Origin: DATKQI01 sp035532755
Lineage (GTDB): Bacteria > Pseudomonadota > Alphaproteobacteria > Acetobacterales > Acetobacteraceae
Reading direction: 5' to 3'
Length of the DNA stretch: 6,420 bases
Assembly (NCBI GenBank): GCA_035532755.1
Contig: DATKQI010000205.1
Span: 1-6,420, forward strand
Below the pieces are notes generated by a model. That model was not told the DNA's origin, did not search any database, and saw only the letters and a list, made by a program, of their open reading frames with translations. The position numbers were made by a program, and so were the translations under genes. Below are positions 1 to 5,251 of this stretch, piece by piece (position 1 is the first letter of the stretch; each line of letters opens with the position of its first letter).

Positions 1-330
1 CGGGCGGGCGAGCACGACGAACGCGGCCGCTTCCGCGCGCGCGGCGACCACCGCATCGGTCATCCCTTCCACATCCTCCCACGCCATGCCGGCGGCTCCG
101 GCAAGATGGCGCAGCGGGGCGACGCGCTCCGCCTCCTCGGCCTCGATGCGGGCGGCCTGGGCGGCGGTGAGGATTTCCTCCGTCGGCATGATGGTGGATT
201 CCGGCGGCATGCGTACGGCGAGCGCGGAAACGGCGGCATCCGGCTGTGCCATGGCCAGCCGCCGCGCGGCTTCCAGCACGGCGGGGGCGGTTTCGGCCTG
301 TTCGAGAAAGGCGAGGACGGACATCGGCAT
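1..330 (-). CDS. Universal stress protein-like protein, N-terminal part (cut by the window edge)
   Basis: The frame is open from the ATG at 330 to base 1 and gives 110 residues with no stop, so the C-terminal part lies outside. The visible part has the beta/alpha order of a UspA domain: strand SVLAFLE (4-10), helix with AVLEAARRLA (18-27), strand AVSALAVR (34-41), a long charged helix containing EEAERVAPLRH (66-76), then a helix leading into the strand FVVLARP (104-110), like the VVLGRP-type strand of USP proteins. The Asp usually found at the end of the first strand in ATP-binding USPs is absent, so this half may not bind nucleotide. Family members with this N-terminus are, from memory, about 270-280 residues with two USP halves. 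The gene starts 5 bases after the crcB stop and is probably co-transcribed and translationally coupled with it under the fluoride riboswitch. A second ATG at 324 is an alternative start. The family call is moderately sure; the specific role is unknown. Confidence 0.62.
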   Translation of the reverse strand, partial: MPMSVLAFLEQAETAPAVLEAARRLAMAQPDAAVSALAVRMPPESTIMPTEEILTAAQAARIEAEEAERVAPLRHLAGAAGMAWEDVEGMTDAVVAARAEAAAFVVLARP

Positions 331-335
331 CAATC

Positions 336-740
336 CTAGCGACCGGCGATCAGGGCGGGGTTGATCGCGGCCGCGACATAATAGCCCAGCGCGGCGCCGG
401 CCACGCACAGAACCACCGAAAGAACGATGTTTCCCAGCGCCTCGCCGGGGCGGCCGGCGCGCAGCAGGTCGAGCGTTTGCAGGCTGAAGGAGGAGAAGGT
501 GGTATAGCCGCCGCAGAGGCCGACCATGATGAAGGTGCGCACCTCCATCGGTGCGGCGAACCTGCCTCCGGCGGCCGTGAGCGTGGCGGCGAAGGCAATG
601 ACGAACGAGCCGCTGATGTTGACGAGAATCGTTCCCCAGGGAAACGCCGGCCCGGTCAGCCGGCCGACGGCGAGCACCAGCCCGTAGCGCGCCATCCCGC
701 CGAGCGCGCTGCCGAGAGCCACCAAGATGTATGCGATCAT
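336..740 (-). CDS. crcB: Fluoride ion channel CrcB/Fluc
   Basis: This 134-residue protein has the normal length of a Fluc subunit. Fluc works as a dual-topology homodimer in the inner membrane and lets fluoride leave the cell. Family signatures are all present: GGMARYG (14-20), the GTILVNISGSF block (36-46) with Asn41, and CGGYTTFSSFS (76-86), which carries the pore Phe-box residues Phe82 and Phe85 and the Gly77/Thr80 region that forms the central sodium site in characterised homologues. Four hydrophobic segments can be placed at about 2-24, 37-57, 70-93 and 103-126. The ATG at 740 has a strong AGGAGG at 753-748 with a 7-base spacer. A fluoride riboswitch about 125 bases upstream on the same strand independently supports the function. 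A USP-like gene follows after 5 bases. Nothing is broken or missing. Confidence 0.96.
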   Translation of the reverse strand: MIAYILVALGSALGGMARYGLVLAVGRLTGPAFPWGTILVNISGSFVIAFAATLTAAGGRFAAPMEVRTFIMVGLCGGYTTFSSFSLQTLDLLRAGRPGEALGNIVLSVVLCVAGAALGYYVAAAINPALIAGR

Positions 741-747
741 CGCGAGT

Positions 748-753
748 CCTCCT
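748..753 (-). promoter_or_regulatory. crcB ribosome binding site, possibly controlled by the riboswitch
   Basis: AGGAGG lies 7 bases before the crcB ATG and is a near-perfect anti-16S match. The stretch GCGCAGGAG (757-749) can pair with CTCCT (873-869) plus GCGC (865-862) at the 3' end of the fluoride aptamer, leaving a 3-base ACC bulge. The same CTCCT belongs to aptamer stem P1, so the two pairings exclude each other. The site is seen directly; the switching role is inferred. Confidence 0.8.
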
Positions 754-818
754 GCGCATCCGTTCCATCGGTGCGCGAGACCCGTTCACCGTGAGAATCG
801 CCCTGCGGACGACCCCGA

Positions 819-833
819 CCCGGCAAGGCCGGG
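819..833 (-). other. Leader hairpin between the fluoride aptamer and crcB
   Basis: CCCGGC and GCCGGG form a 6-bp stem with a 3-base loop in the crcB leader. No U-run follows on the minus strand, so it is not a standard intrinsic terminator. Part of it can pair instead with GGCCGG at 859-854, giving a competing stem. It may belong to the expression platform of the riboswitch or simply compact the leader. The rest of the leader, 818-754, shows no clear element. Confidence 0.4.
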
Positions 834-865
834 ACATGCTCCCACCACGTGATCCGGCCGCGCGC

Positions 866-918
866 GGTAGGAGTCATCAACCCAAACGGGGCGGTTTCGG
901 GGGACTCCATCCCCATCC
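866..918 (-). ncRNA. Fluoride riboswitch aptamer (crcB motif)
   Basis: Read on the minus strand, the conserved elements occur in order. GGGGATGG (914-907) comes first, followed by the run of five C (903-899). Next is AAACCGCCC (897-889 region), and GGGTTGATG (883-875) leads into ACTCCTACC (874-866). Stem P1 is GGAGTC (908-903) with GACTCC (875-870). The pseudoknot is GGGG (914-911) with CCCC (902-899). Stem P3 is GCCC (892-889) with GGGT (883-880), closing a 5-base loop. The conserved GATG, AAAC-GCC, TGATG and CTAC-type bases that build the fluoride and magnesium pocket are all kept. It precedes crcB on the same strand, its classic target. With fluoride bound, the aptamer is expected to raise crcB expression. 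The call rests on reading the consensus and the base pairs; a covariance-model score was not computed. Confidence 0.93.
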
Positions 919-924
919 GTTCAA

Positions 925-953
925 GAGGTAGCGAGACGGGCGGGGCCTGACAA
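925..953 (-). promoter_or_regulatory. Candidate promoter of the riboswitch-crcB-usp operon
   Basis: A -35 box TTGTCA (953-948, five of six matches to TTGACA) is separated by 17 bases from TACCTC (930-925), a weak -10 box that keeps only the first two consensus bases. Transcription would begin near G918, exactly where the fluoride aptamer begins, and this supports the choice. The -35 box lies in the loop of the inverted repeat at 938-962. The poor -10 box keeps confidence low. Confidence 0.4.
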
Positions 954-962
954 GCCCCGCCC
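938..962 (-). terminator. GC-rich hairpin after the solute-binding protein gene
   Basis: A perfect 9-bp inverted repeat (GGGCGGGGC with GCCCCGCCC, loop of 7 bases) begins 12 bases after the TAG stop of the solute-binding protein gene. It is strong enough to stop transcription or protect the 3' end, but no U-run follows, so it is not a canonical intrinsic terminator. Its loop holds the candidate -35 box of the next operon, so an operator role cannot be excluded. Confidence 0.5.
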
Positions 963-974
963 GATCGATGCCGG

Positions 975-2576
975 CTACTTGCCGACCACGACGTAGCGCA
1001 GCGGGAAGTAGTTGTCCGGCTGCGGATGCGCCTGGATGTTCTTCTTCATCGCCCAGACGACGACCTGCTGGTGCAGCGGGATGTAGGCCACATCCTTGCG
1101 CAGCAGCGCCGATGCCTGGCCGATCAGCGCATTGCGCTTCGTCTCGTCCGTCTGCACCTGGATCTTGCGCAGCAGGGCATCGAACGCGGGGCTGGAATAG
1201 CCGCCGGAATTGAAGATCCCGCGCACCCCGTCCCGCGTGCCGCCCAGGTTGTAGAGGGAGTTCAGCGCATCGTACGTGTCCGGCGCCCAGCCGAGGATGT
1301 AGAAGCTGGTGTGGTAGGTCGGTGCGTTGATCTCGGAGAAGAACTTCAGCTTGGTCTGCGCATTCACCGTAACCTGCACGCCCACCTTGGCGAGCATGAT
1401 GGAAACCGCCTGGCAGATCTGGCTGTCGTTCACATAGCGGTCGTTCGGGCAATCCATCGTCACGCCGAAGCCGTGCGGGTAGCCGGCCGCGGCCAGCAGC
1501 TTCTTCGCGTTCGCCGGATCGTACGGGTAGCGCGTGTCCTGCTTCGGATCATACCCGTTCACGCCCGGGCCGTAGACCATGCCGGTGACATGCGACAGGC
1601 CGCGCATCACCGCCGTGTGGATCGCCTGATCGTTGATCGCCTCGTAGAAGGCGAGCCGCACCCGGCGGTCCTTGAACGGGTTCTTGCCCTTCACCGTGGA
1701 TTTCAGCAGCTGCGGGCGGGACTGGTCCATGCCGAGGAAAACCGTACGCAGTTCCGGCGCCTGCGCGATCTTGAAGCCCGGCGCGTGGGACAGGCGGGGA
1801 ATGTCCTGCGGAGGCACCGAATAGATCATGTCCACCTGGCCCGACAGCAGGGCGGCGACACGGGTGGAGGCGTTGGAGATGACGTAGAAATCCGCCTCCG
1901 TCACGTTGCCCTTCTGCTTGCCCCACCAGTGCGGGTTCTTCACCATCACCGTGCGGCGGTCCGGCTCCCGCAGCTTCAGGATGAACGGGCCGGTGCCGTC
2001 CGCGTTGCGGGTGGCGAAGTTTTCTTCCCGCTTCGTCAGGTTGGCCGGCATGGCGGCGTTGTGCGCCTCGCACCACGCCTTGCTCATGATCATCCAGTTG
2101 GTGATCTCCTGCGGGAAGATCGGGTCGAGCGCCTTGGTCCGGAAATCGACCGTCAGGTCATCGACCTTGCGGACATCCTTCACCGCGTGGAAATAACCCT
2201 GGATGTTGGAGTCCGCCGATGTCGCGCGGTGGAAGCTGAACACCACATCATCGGCCGTGAAGGGCTCGCCGCCCTGGAACTTCACGTTCGGGCGCAGCTT
2301 GAAGCGCCATACGTCCGGCTTGATCTGCTTCCAGCTCGTGGCGAGGCCCGGCTCCAGCTTCAGATGCGCATCCCGCCGCACCAGCGGCTCGTAGATGTTC
2401 TCGTCAAAGGAAAGCTGGAACGTCTCGCTGCGGGTATAGGGGTCGAGCGAGTTGGCGTCGCCGTCATTGGCCCATTTGAACGTGGCGGCGGCGGCCGGCG
2501 GCGCGAAGGCCGCGGCGGCGGACAGGCCGATGCCGGCGGACAGCAGCGCGGCCGCCAGGAAGGTCTTGCGGTACAT
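975..2576 (-). CDS. ABC transporter periplasmic substrate-binding protein, SBP family 5 (peptide/dipeptide type)
   Basis: The protein has 533 residues from the chosen start, a normal length for DppA/OppA/NikA-type binding proteins. It begins with an export signal (basic YRK, then an Ala/Leu-rich core) and a likely cleavage after Ala31, before TFKWAND. It has no lipobox, so it should be a soluble periplasmic protein. The family block after the mature N-terminus is clear: NSLDPY, ENIYEPLV, LEPGLATSW, then WRFKLRPNVKF, and FTADDVVFSF, followed by DGTGPF and KNPHWWG further on. Two cysteines in DCPNDRY and SQICQAV could form a disulfide. The start at 2576 has GGGG (2585-2582) with 5 bases of spacing; the adjacent ATG at 2579 is also possible, and an ATG at 2639 would add 20 residues before the signal and is unlikely. 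No permease or ATPase gene adjoins it, so it is an orphan receptor here. Peptides are the likeliest ligand, but the substrate cannot be read from sequence. Confidence 0.9.
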   Translation of the reverse strand: MYRKTFLAAALLSAGIGLSAAAAFAPPAAAATFKWANDGDANSLDPYTRSETFQLSFDENIYEPLVRRDAHLKLEPGLATSWKQIKPDVWRFKLRPNVKFQGGEPFTADDVVFSFHRATSADSNIQGYFHAVKDVRKVDDLTVDFRTKALDPIFPQEITNWMIMSKAWCEAHNAAMPANLTKREENFATRNADGTGPFILKLREPDRRTVMVKNPHWWGKQKGNVTEADFYVISNASTRVAALLSGQVDMIYSVPPQDIPRLSHAPGFKIAQAPELRTVFLGMDQSRPQLLKSTVKGKNPFKDRRVRLAFYEAINDQAIHTAVMRGLSHVTGMVYGPGVNGYDPKQDTRYPYDPANAKKLLAAAGYPHGFGVTMDCPNDRYVNDSQICQAVSIMLAKVGVQVTVNAQTKLKFFSEINAPTYHTSFYILGWAPDTYDALNSLYNLGGTRDGVRGIFNSGGYSSPAFDALLRKIQVQTDETKRNALIGQASALLRKDVAYIPLHQQVVVWAMKKNIQAHPQPDNYFPLRYVVVGK

Positions 2577-2761
2577 CATATCCCCTGGAAAACGAATTGC
2601 CGAACGCAGCGTCGGCGGGGCGAGGATACCAGCCGCCATGCGGGGCGGCCAGGGACGGCGGGCGCGGCATCATCGGTGAATAGAAACGGCCGCTCGCGTG
2701 TTGTTCCGCCGGGCAGGTCTGGCGCGATGCGGAGTGAGACGCGGATGGCGCCGGTGCGCGA

Positions 2762-2782
2762 TCGCGGGAAACGCCACCGCGA
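2762..2782 (+). other. Small hairpin in the leader of the lipoprotein gene
   Basis: TCGCGG (2762-2767) and CCGCGA (2777-2782) form a 6-bp stem with a 9-base loop, ending 3 bases before the AAGGAGAGG ribosome binding site. It could affect translation or be chance in this GC-rich DNA. The remainder of the divergent gap 2577-2761 shows no convincing promoter or operator. Confidence 0.25.
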
Positions 2783-2798
2783 GCAAAGGAGAGGAAGA

Positions 2799-2984
2799 AT
2801 GACGAGCATGCGCGCGGTATTGAAGATCATCCTGATGGCCGGCTTCGTCCTGGGGCTCGCCGGCTGCAACCAGAGCTATCAGCCGGGCGCGGCACCGCCC
2901 TATGCGAGCTATGGTCCGAGCGGCGGCGGCTCTTCCGGCGGCATGGGAGGCGGCGGAAACGGCGGCGGCGGCGGAGGCTATTGA
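2799..2984 (+). CDS. Small glycine-rich lipoprotein of unknown function
   Basis: This 61-residue protein is the only plus-strand gene. It starts at an ATG preceded by AAGGAGAGG (2786-2794) at good spacing; a second Met at residue 4 lacks such a site. Residues 1-22 form a lipoprotein signal: a basic N-terminus with Arg5 and Lys9, a hydrophobic core, and the lipobox LAGC (20-23). After cleavage, Cys23 would carry the lipid. Residue 24 is Asn rather than Asp, so by the usual +2 rule it would be sorted to the outer membrane. The mature part is only 39 residues: a short Tyr/Pro/Ser segment, then a tail (42-60) in which 15 of 19 residues are Gly, ending in Tyr61. No known domain is visible. It faces away from the solute-binding gene and converges on atpF, with 57 bases between the stops. 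The strong RBS and complete lipobox argue for a real gene despite its size. Confidence 0.78.
   Translation: MTSMRAVLKIILMAGFVLGLAGCNQSYQPGAAPPYASYGPSGGGSSGGMGGGGNGGGGGGY
2922..2978 (+). repeat. GGC/GGN glycine-codon repeat tract
   Basis: This tract encodes the Gly tail of the small lipoprotein. It is dominated by GGC triplets: three in a row at 2922-2930, and five GGC followed by GGA at 2961-2978, with Ser, Met and Asn codons between. Triplet slippage would change tail length without breaking the frame. Confidence 0.6.
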
Positions 2985-2990
2985 GCCGCG

Positions 2991-3042
2991 AAGCCGGTTC
3001 CGGCCGAGGCGCTGCGCACCCGCTGAGGAGTACGGCCGGCTT
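2991..3042. terminator. Inverted repeats at the convergent lipoprotein/atpF junction
   Basis: The 57-base gap between two convergent genes holds nested inverted repeats. AAGCCGG (2991-2997) pairs with CCGGCTT (3036-3042), or alternatively CCGGCCG (3000-3006) pairs with CGGCCGG (3033-3039). Such a structure could serve as a shared terminator for both strands. The loops are long (38 or 26 bases) and no T-run follows in either direction, so this is tentative. Confidence 0.28.
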
Positions 3043-3569
3043 CAGGCCGCGCGGCGGCCGGCCAGCGCCGTGGGAAGCTGCGCGATCGCCCGATCGATCA
3101 GGGGCGCATCCGCGCCCGCCGTCAGGTCGCGGGCCAGCATCTGTTCGGCGGCGCGGGCGGCGATCTCGGCGGCGGCGAACCGCACCTCGTCGGTCGCGGC
3201 CTTCTCGGCGGCGGCGATGCGGTCGATCGCCATCCGCTCGCGCCGGCGGGCGGCGGTTTCCGCGTCTGCCGCGGCGGCCTCGGCCACCCGTGCGGCCTCT
3301 GCGCGGGCGCTTTCCAGCAGGGTGGTCGCATCGGCCAGGGCCTGTTCCCGCTGCGCCAGCGCCTCGCGCAGCATCACCTGCGCTTCCTGCTTCAGCCGGG
3401 CGGCCTCGTCCAGATCGACGCGGATCTTGGCGGCGCGGGCATCCAGCATCGCCGCCAGCGCCGACCAGATCTTGCGGCCGAACAGCAGGACGAACAGGAC
3501 CACCGCGACGGTGACCCAGAATACCGGCTGCTGCCACAACGGAACGGTGAACGAAATGGTGCTGACCAC
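3042..3569 (-). CDS. atpF: F-type ATP synthase subunit b
   Basis: This 175-residue protein forms one half of the peripheral stalk that holds the F1 head still against Fo. It has a single N-terminal membrane helix (about 16-30, in VFWVTVAVVLFVLLF), then GRKIW at the membrane border. A long Ala/Glu/Arg-rich coiled coil (about 38-150) follows, and a short C-terminal part for contact with delta and alpha. The start is GTG at 3569, with GGGAG 8 bases upstream that overlaps the end of the b' gene; no better in-frame start is seen. It follows the b' gene by 12 bases and is the last gene of the Fo operon. In alphaproteobacteria b pairs with b' as a heterodimer rather than forming the b2 dimer of E. 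coli. Which of the two proteins is called b and which b' follows from gene order and the MPQLDF motif in the neighbour. Confidence 0.93.
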   Translation of the reverse strand: MVSTISFTVPLWQQPVFWVTVAVVLFVLLFGRKIWSALAAMLDARAAKIRVDLDEAARLKQEAQVMLREALAQREQALADATTLLESARAEAARVAEAAAADAETAARRRERMAIDRIAAAEKAATDEVRFAAAEIAARAAEQMLARDLTAGADAPLIDRAIAQLPTALAGRRAA

Positions 3570-3581
3570 GGCGGCTTCTCC

Positions 3582-4193
3582 CTAACCCTGGCCGCGCGCG
3601 GACATCGCGGCGCCGACCGCCGTTTCCAGCGCCTGCGGTTGCGGTGCGGTCCCGGTCAGCCGCGTGATCACCACGGCGGCGGTGTCCATCGCCACCTGCC
3701 GCAGCGCACCCATGGCCGACTGGCGGGCGACCTTGATGCGCCCCTCCGCCTCGGCCAGTTGCGCATCCAGCCGTTCGTTCAGCACGTGCGACCGCGCCTC
3801 GGCCTCGGCCTTCGCCGTGGCGATCGCCGCCGCGATCGAGCTTTGCGCCTCGGCATGGGCGCGCTTCGTCGCCCCGGTCATCTCCGCGACCGCCGTGTCG
3901 GCATCGGCCTTGGCCGCGCGGGCGGCATCGAGGTCGGAGCTGATGCGGCGCGCGCGCGTCTCCAGCACGGCCTCCACCTGCGGCAGCGCCACGCGCGAGA
4001 GCACGGCGTAGAGCCCGATGAAGATCAGCGCCATCCACACCACCTGGCTGGTGGTGAGGCGGTTGGCGAAGTCGAGCTGCGGCATGCCCGACTGCTGGGC
4101 TTCCGCCGCCCAGCCGGATGCCGGCACGAGCAGGGCTGCCGTTGCCGCGACGATCACCGCCGGATGGCGCCTCATGCCGGAACCTCGGGGCAT
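3582..4193 (-). CDS. atpF': F-type ATP synthase subunit b' (AtpF2/AtpG type)
   Basis: The protein has 203 residues. It carries the b' hallmark GMPQLDF (36-42) just before a membrane helix (about 51-65), then a conserved Pro (VALPQVEAVLETRARRI) and a long charged Ala-rich coiled coil (about 75-185). An extra hydrophobic stretch (11-24) ending in SGWA-AEAQQ looks like a cleavable signal peptide, a feature seen in other alphaproteobacterial b' proteins. The start at 4193 has AAGG at about 8 bases; the in-frame ATG at 4175 (residue 7, MRRHP) has GAGG at 7 bases and fits equally well, so the first six residues are uncertain. It lies 17 bases after atpE and 12 before atpF. It pairs with subunit b in the stator stalk. 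Confidence 0.92.
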   Translation of the reverse strand: MPRGSGMRRHPAVIVAATAALLVPASGWAAEAQQSGMPQLDFANRLTTSQVVWMALIFIGLYAVLSRVALPQVEAVLETRARRISSDLDAARAAKADADTAVAEMTGATKRAHAEAQSSIAAAIATAKAEAEARSHVLNERLDAQLAEAEGRIKVARQSAMGALRQVAMDTAAVVITRLTGTAPQPQALETAVGAAMSARGQG

Positions 4194-4210
4194 TGCCGGA
4201 GCCTTGCTGC

Positions 4211-4438
4211 TCAGCCGGTGAACAGGATCAGGAACGAGATCAGCAGCGCGTACAGCGCGACCGCCTCGGTCAGCGCGAAGCCCAGGATGCCCAGGCCGAA
4301 CACCTTGTCGCGGGCGGCGGGGTTGCGGCCGACCGTGTTCACCAGGGCCGCGAAGATGTGGCCGATACCGACACCCGCACCGGCCACGCCGATGGCAGCA
4401 AGACCCGCACCGATGTCCCGGGCAATCTGAGGATTCAT
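4211..4438 (-). CDS. atpE: F-type ATP synthase subunit c (rotor ring)
   Basis: This 75-residue hairpin protein forms the proton-driven rotor ring. Helix 1 (about 9-34) contains the full GxGxGxG packing motif at Gly20, Gly22, Gly24 and Gly26. The polar loop that touches F1 is Arg38-Asn39-Pro40. Helix 2 (about 47-73) carries the ion-binding carboxylate Glu58 in FALTEAVAL. Ala follows Glu58, where sodium-type rings usually have Ser or Thr, and helix 1 lacks the sodium-type Gln, so proton coupling is expected. The start at 4438 (MNPQIARD) is preferred over an upstream ATG at 4462, because the extra eight residues (MPSKGSLS) do not belong to the family and AAAGGA lies about 9 bases before 4438. 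It sits between atpB and the b' gene. Confidence 0.97.
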   Translation of the reverse strand: MNPQIARDIGAGLAAIGVAGAGVGIGHIFAALVNTVGRNPAARDKVFGLGILGFALTEAVALYALLISFLILFTG

Positions 4439-4439
4439 G

Positions 4440-4454
4440 GAAAGACTTCCTTTC
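4440..4454 (-). other. Weak hairpin over the atpE ribosome binding site
   Basis: GAAAG (4454-4450) and CTTTC (4444-4440) flank a 5-base loop and enclose most of the AAAGGA ribosome binding site of atpE. The stem has only 5 bp, mostly A-T, and would open easily, so its effect on translation may be small. The rest of the 51-base atpB-atpE gap holds nothing else recognisable. Confidence 0.25.
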
Positions 4455-4489
4455 GAGGGCAATTCGTTAGAGGGTTTTCACGCCGCCGA

Positions 4490-5251
4490 TCAGTGCAGAT
4501 GCACCGCATCGTGCAGGTAGATGCAGGTCAGCACCGCGAACACATAGGCCTGCAGGAACGCCACCAGCAGCTCGAAGCCGACCAGCACGACGTTCACCAC
4601 AAGCGGCAGCACCGCCGCCACGAGGCCGACCGAGCCGAGCGCGAAGGCGATCATCAGCATGAAGCCGGCGAACACCTCCCACAGCACGTGCCCCGCCACG
4701 ATGTTGGCGAACAACCGGACGGAGAGGGAGATCGGCCGGGAGAGAAAGGTGAGGATCTCGATCAGCACCATCAGCGGGATCAGCAGCTTCGGCGCACCCG
4801 GCGGCACGAAATAGCTGAAGAAGTGCAGCTTGTGGATCGACAGGCCGACGATGATGGTGAGCAGGAACACCGCCACGGCCAATGTCGCCGTCACCGCGAT
4901 GTGGCTGGTGAAGGCGAAGAAATACGGAAACAGGCCCAGCAGGTTGCCGAACAGGATGAAGAAGAACAGCGTGAACACGAAGGGGAAGAACCGCTTGCCC
5001 TCCGGCCCGATCGACTCGATGCACATGTTCGAGACGAATTCGTAGCCGATCTCGGCGGCCGCCTGCAGCCGCCCCGGCACCAGCGCGCGCGGCTTCATGC
5101 CGATCAGCATCAGCGCGAGCACGAGCCCGGCGGTGATCAGCATCATCAGGTTGGAATTGGTGAAGTTTACCGAGGCCCCGACGGGGCCGAGGCTCGTGAG
5201 CAGCCGGAACTGGCCCAGCGCGTCGATGGATGGTGCAGCCGCCAACGTCAC
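4490..5251 (-). CDS. atpB: F-type ATP synthase subunit a (proton channel)
   Basis: The 253-residue membrane protein forms the stationary half-channels next to the c-ring. The family signature around the essential arginine is intact: SRPISLSVRLFANIVAGH (171-188) with Arg179, the equivalent of E. coli Arg210. The second conserved segment, FELLVAFLQAYVFAVLT (226-242), has Glu227 and Gln234, matching E. coli His245 and Gln252. His188 stands where E. coli has Glu219, so the Glu/His pair is swapped as in mitochondrial-type subunits. Hydrophobic helices lie at about 33-51, 89-112, 116-138, 155-187, 190-215 and 217-245. The start is GTG at 5251, overlapping the atpI stop as GTGA; GGAGG (5259-5255) lies only 3 bases upstream, and a TTG at codon 3 has a more usual spacing, so the exact start is slightly uncertain. 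Confidence 0.96.
   Translation of the reverse strand: MTLAAAPSIDALGQFRLLTSLGPVGASVNFTNSNLMMLITAGLVLALMLIGMKPRALVPGRLQAAAEIGYEFVSNMCIESIGPEGKRFFPFVFTLFFFILFGNLLGLFPYFFAFTSHIAVTATLAVAVFLLTIIVGLSIHKLHFFSYFVPPGAPKLLIPLMVLIEILTFLSRPISLSVRLFANIVAGHVLWEVFAGFMLMIAFALGSVGLVAAVLPLVVNVVLVGFELLVAFLQAYVFAVLTCIYLHDAVHLH

Noticed and set aside
246..794. Plus-strand open frame opposite crcB
   Set aside because: Shadow frame: the minus strand holds crcB with all its motifs plus its riboswitch, and the plus product resembles nothing.
2623..2651. Possible promoter for the solute-binding gene (TGGCCG, 17 bases, TATCCT, minus strand)
   Set aside because: The -10 is acceptable but the -35 has only three matches, which is expected by chance in this DNA. 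Not strong enough to list as a feature.
1026..2984. Very long plus-strand open frame over the solute-binding gene
   Set aside because: It is the GC-rich shadow of the minus-strand SBP_5 gene: the product is Arg/His/Val-rich without any family signature. Only its last 61 codons, with their own RBS and lipobox, are a real gene.
2991..3012. Short palindrome GCCGG-TT-CCGGC as a terminator on its own
   Set aside because: A 2-base loop cannot form a stable hairpin. Only the longer-range pairing with 3033-3042 is kept, at low confidence.
2827..4038. 403-codon minus-strand open frame across atpF and b'
   Set aside because: It is out of frame with the two recognisable b-type subunits and gives an Arg/Gly-rich product with no motif; it also runs antisense through the lipoprotein gene.
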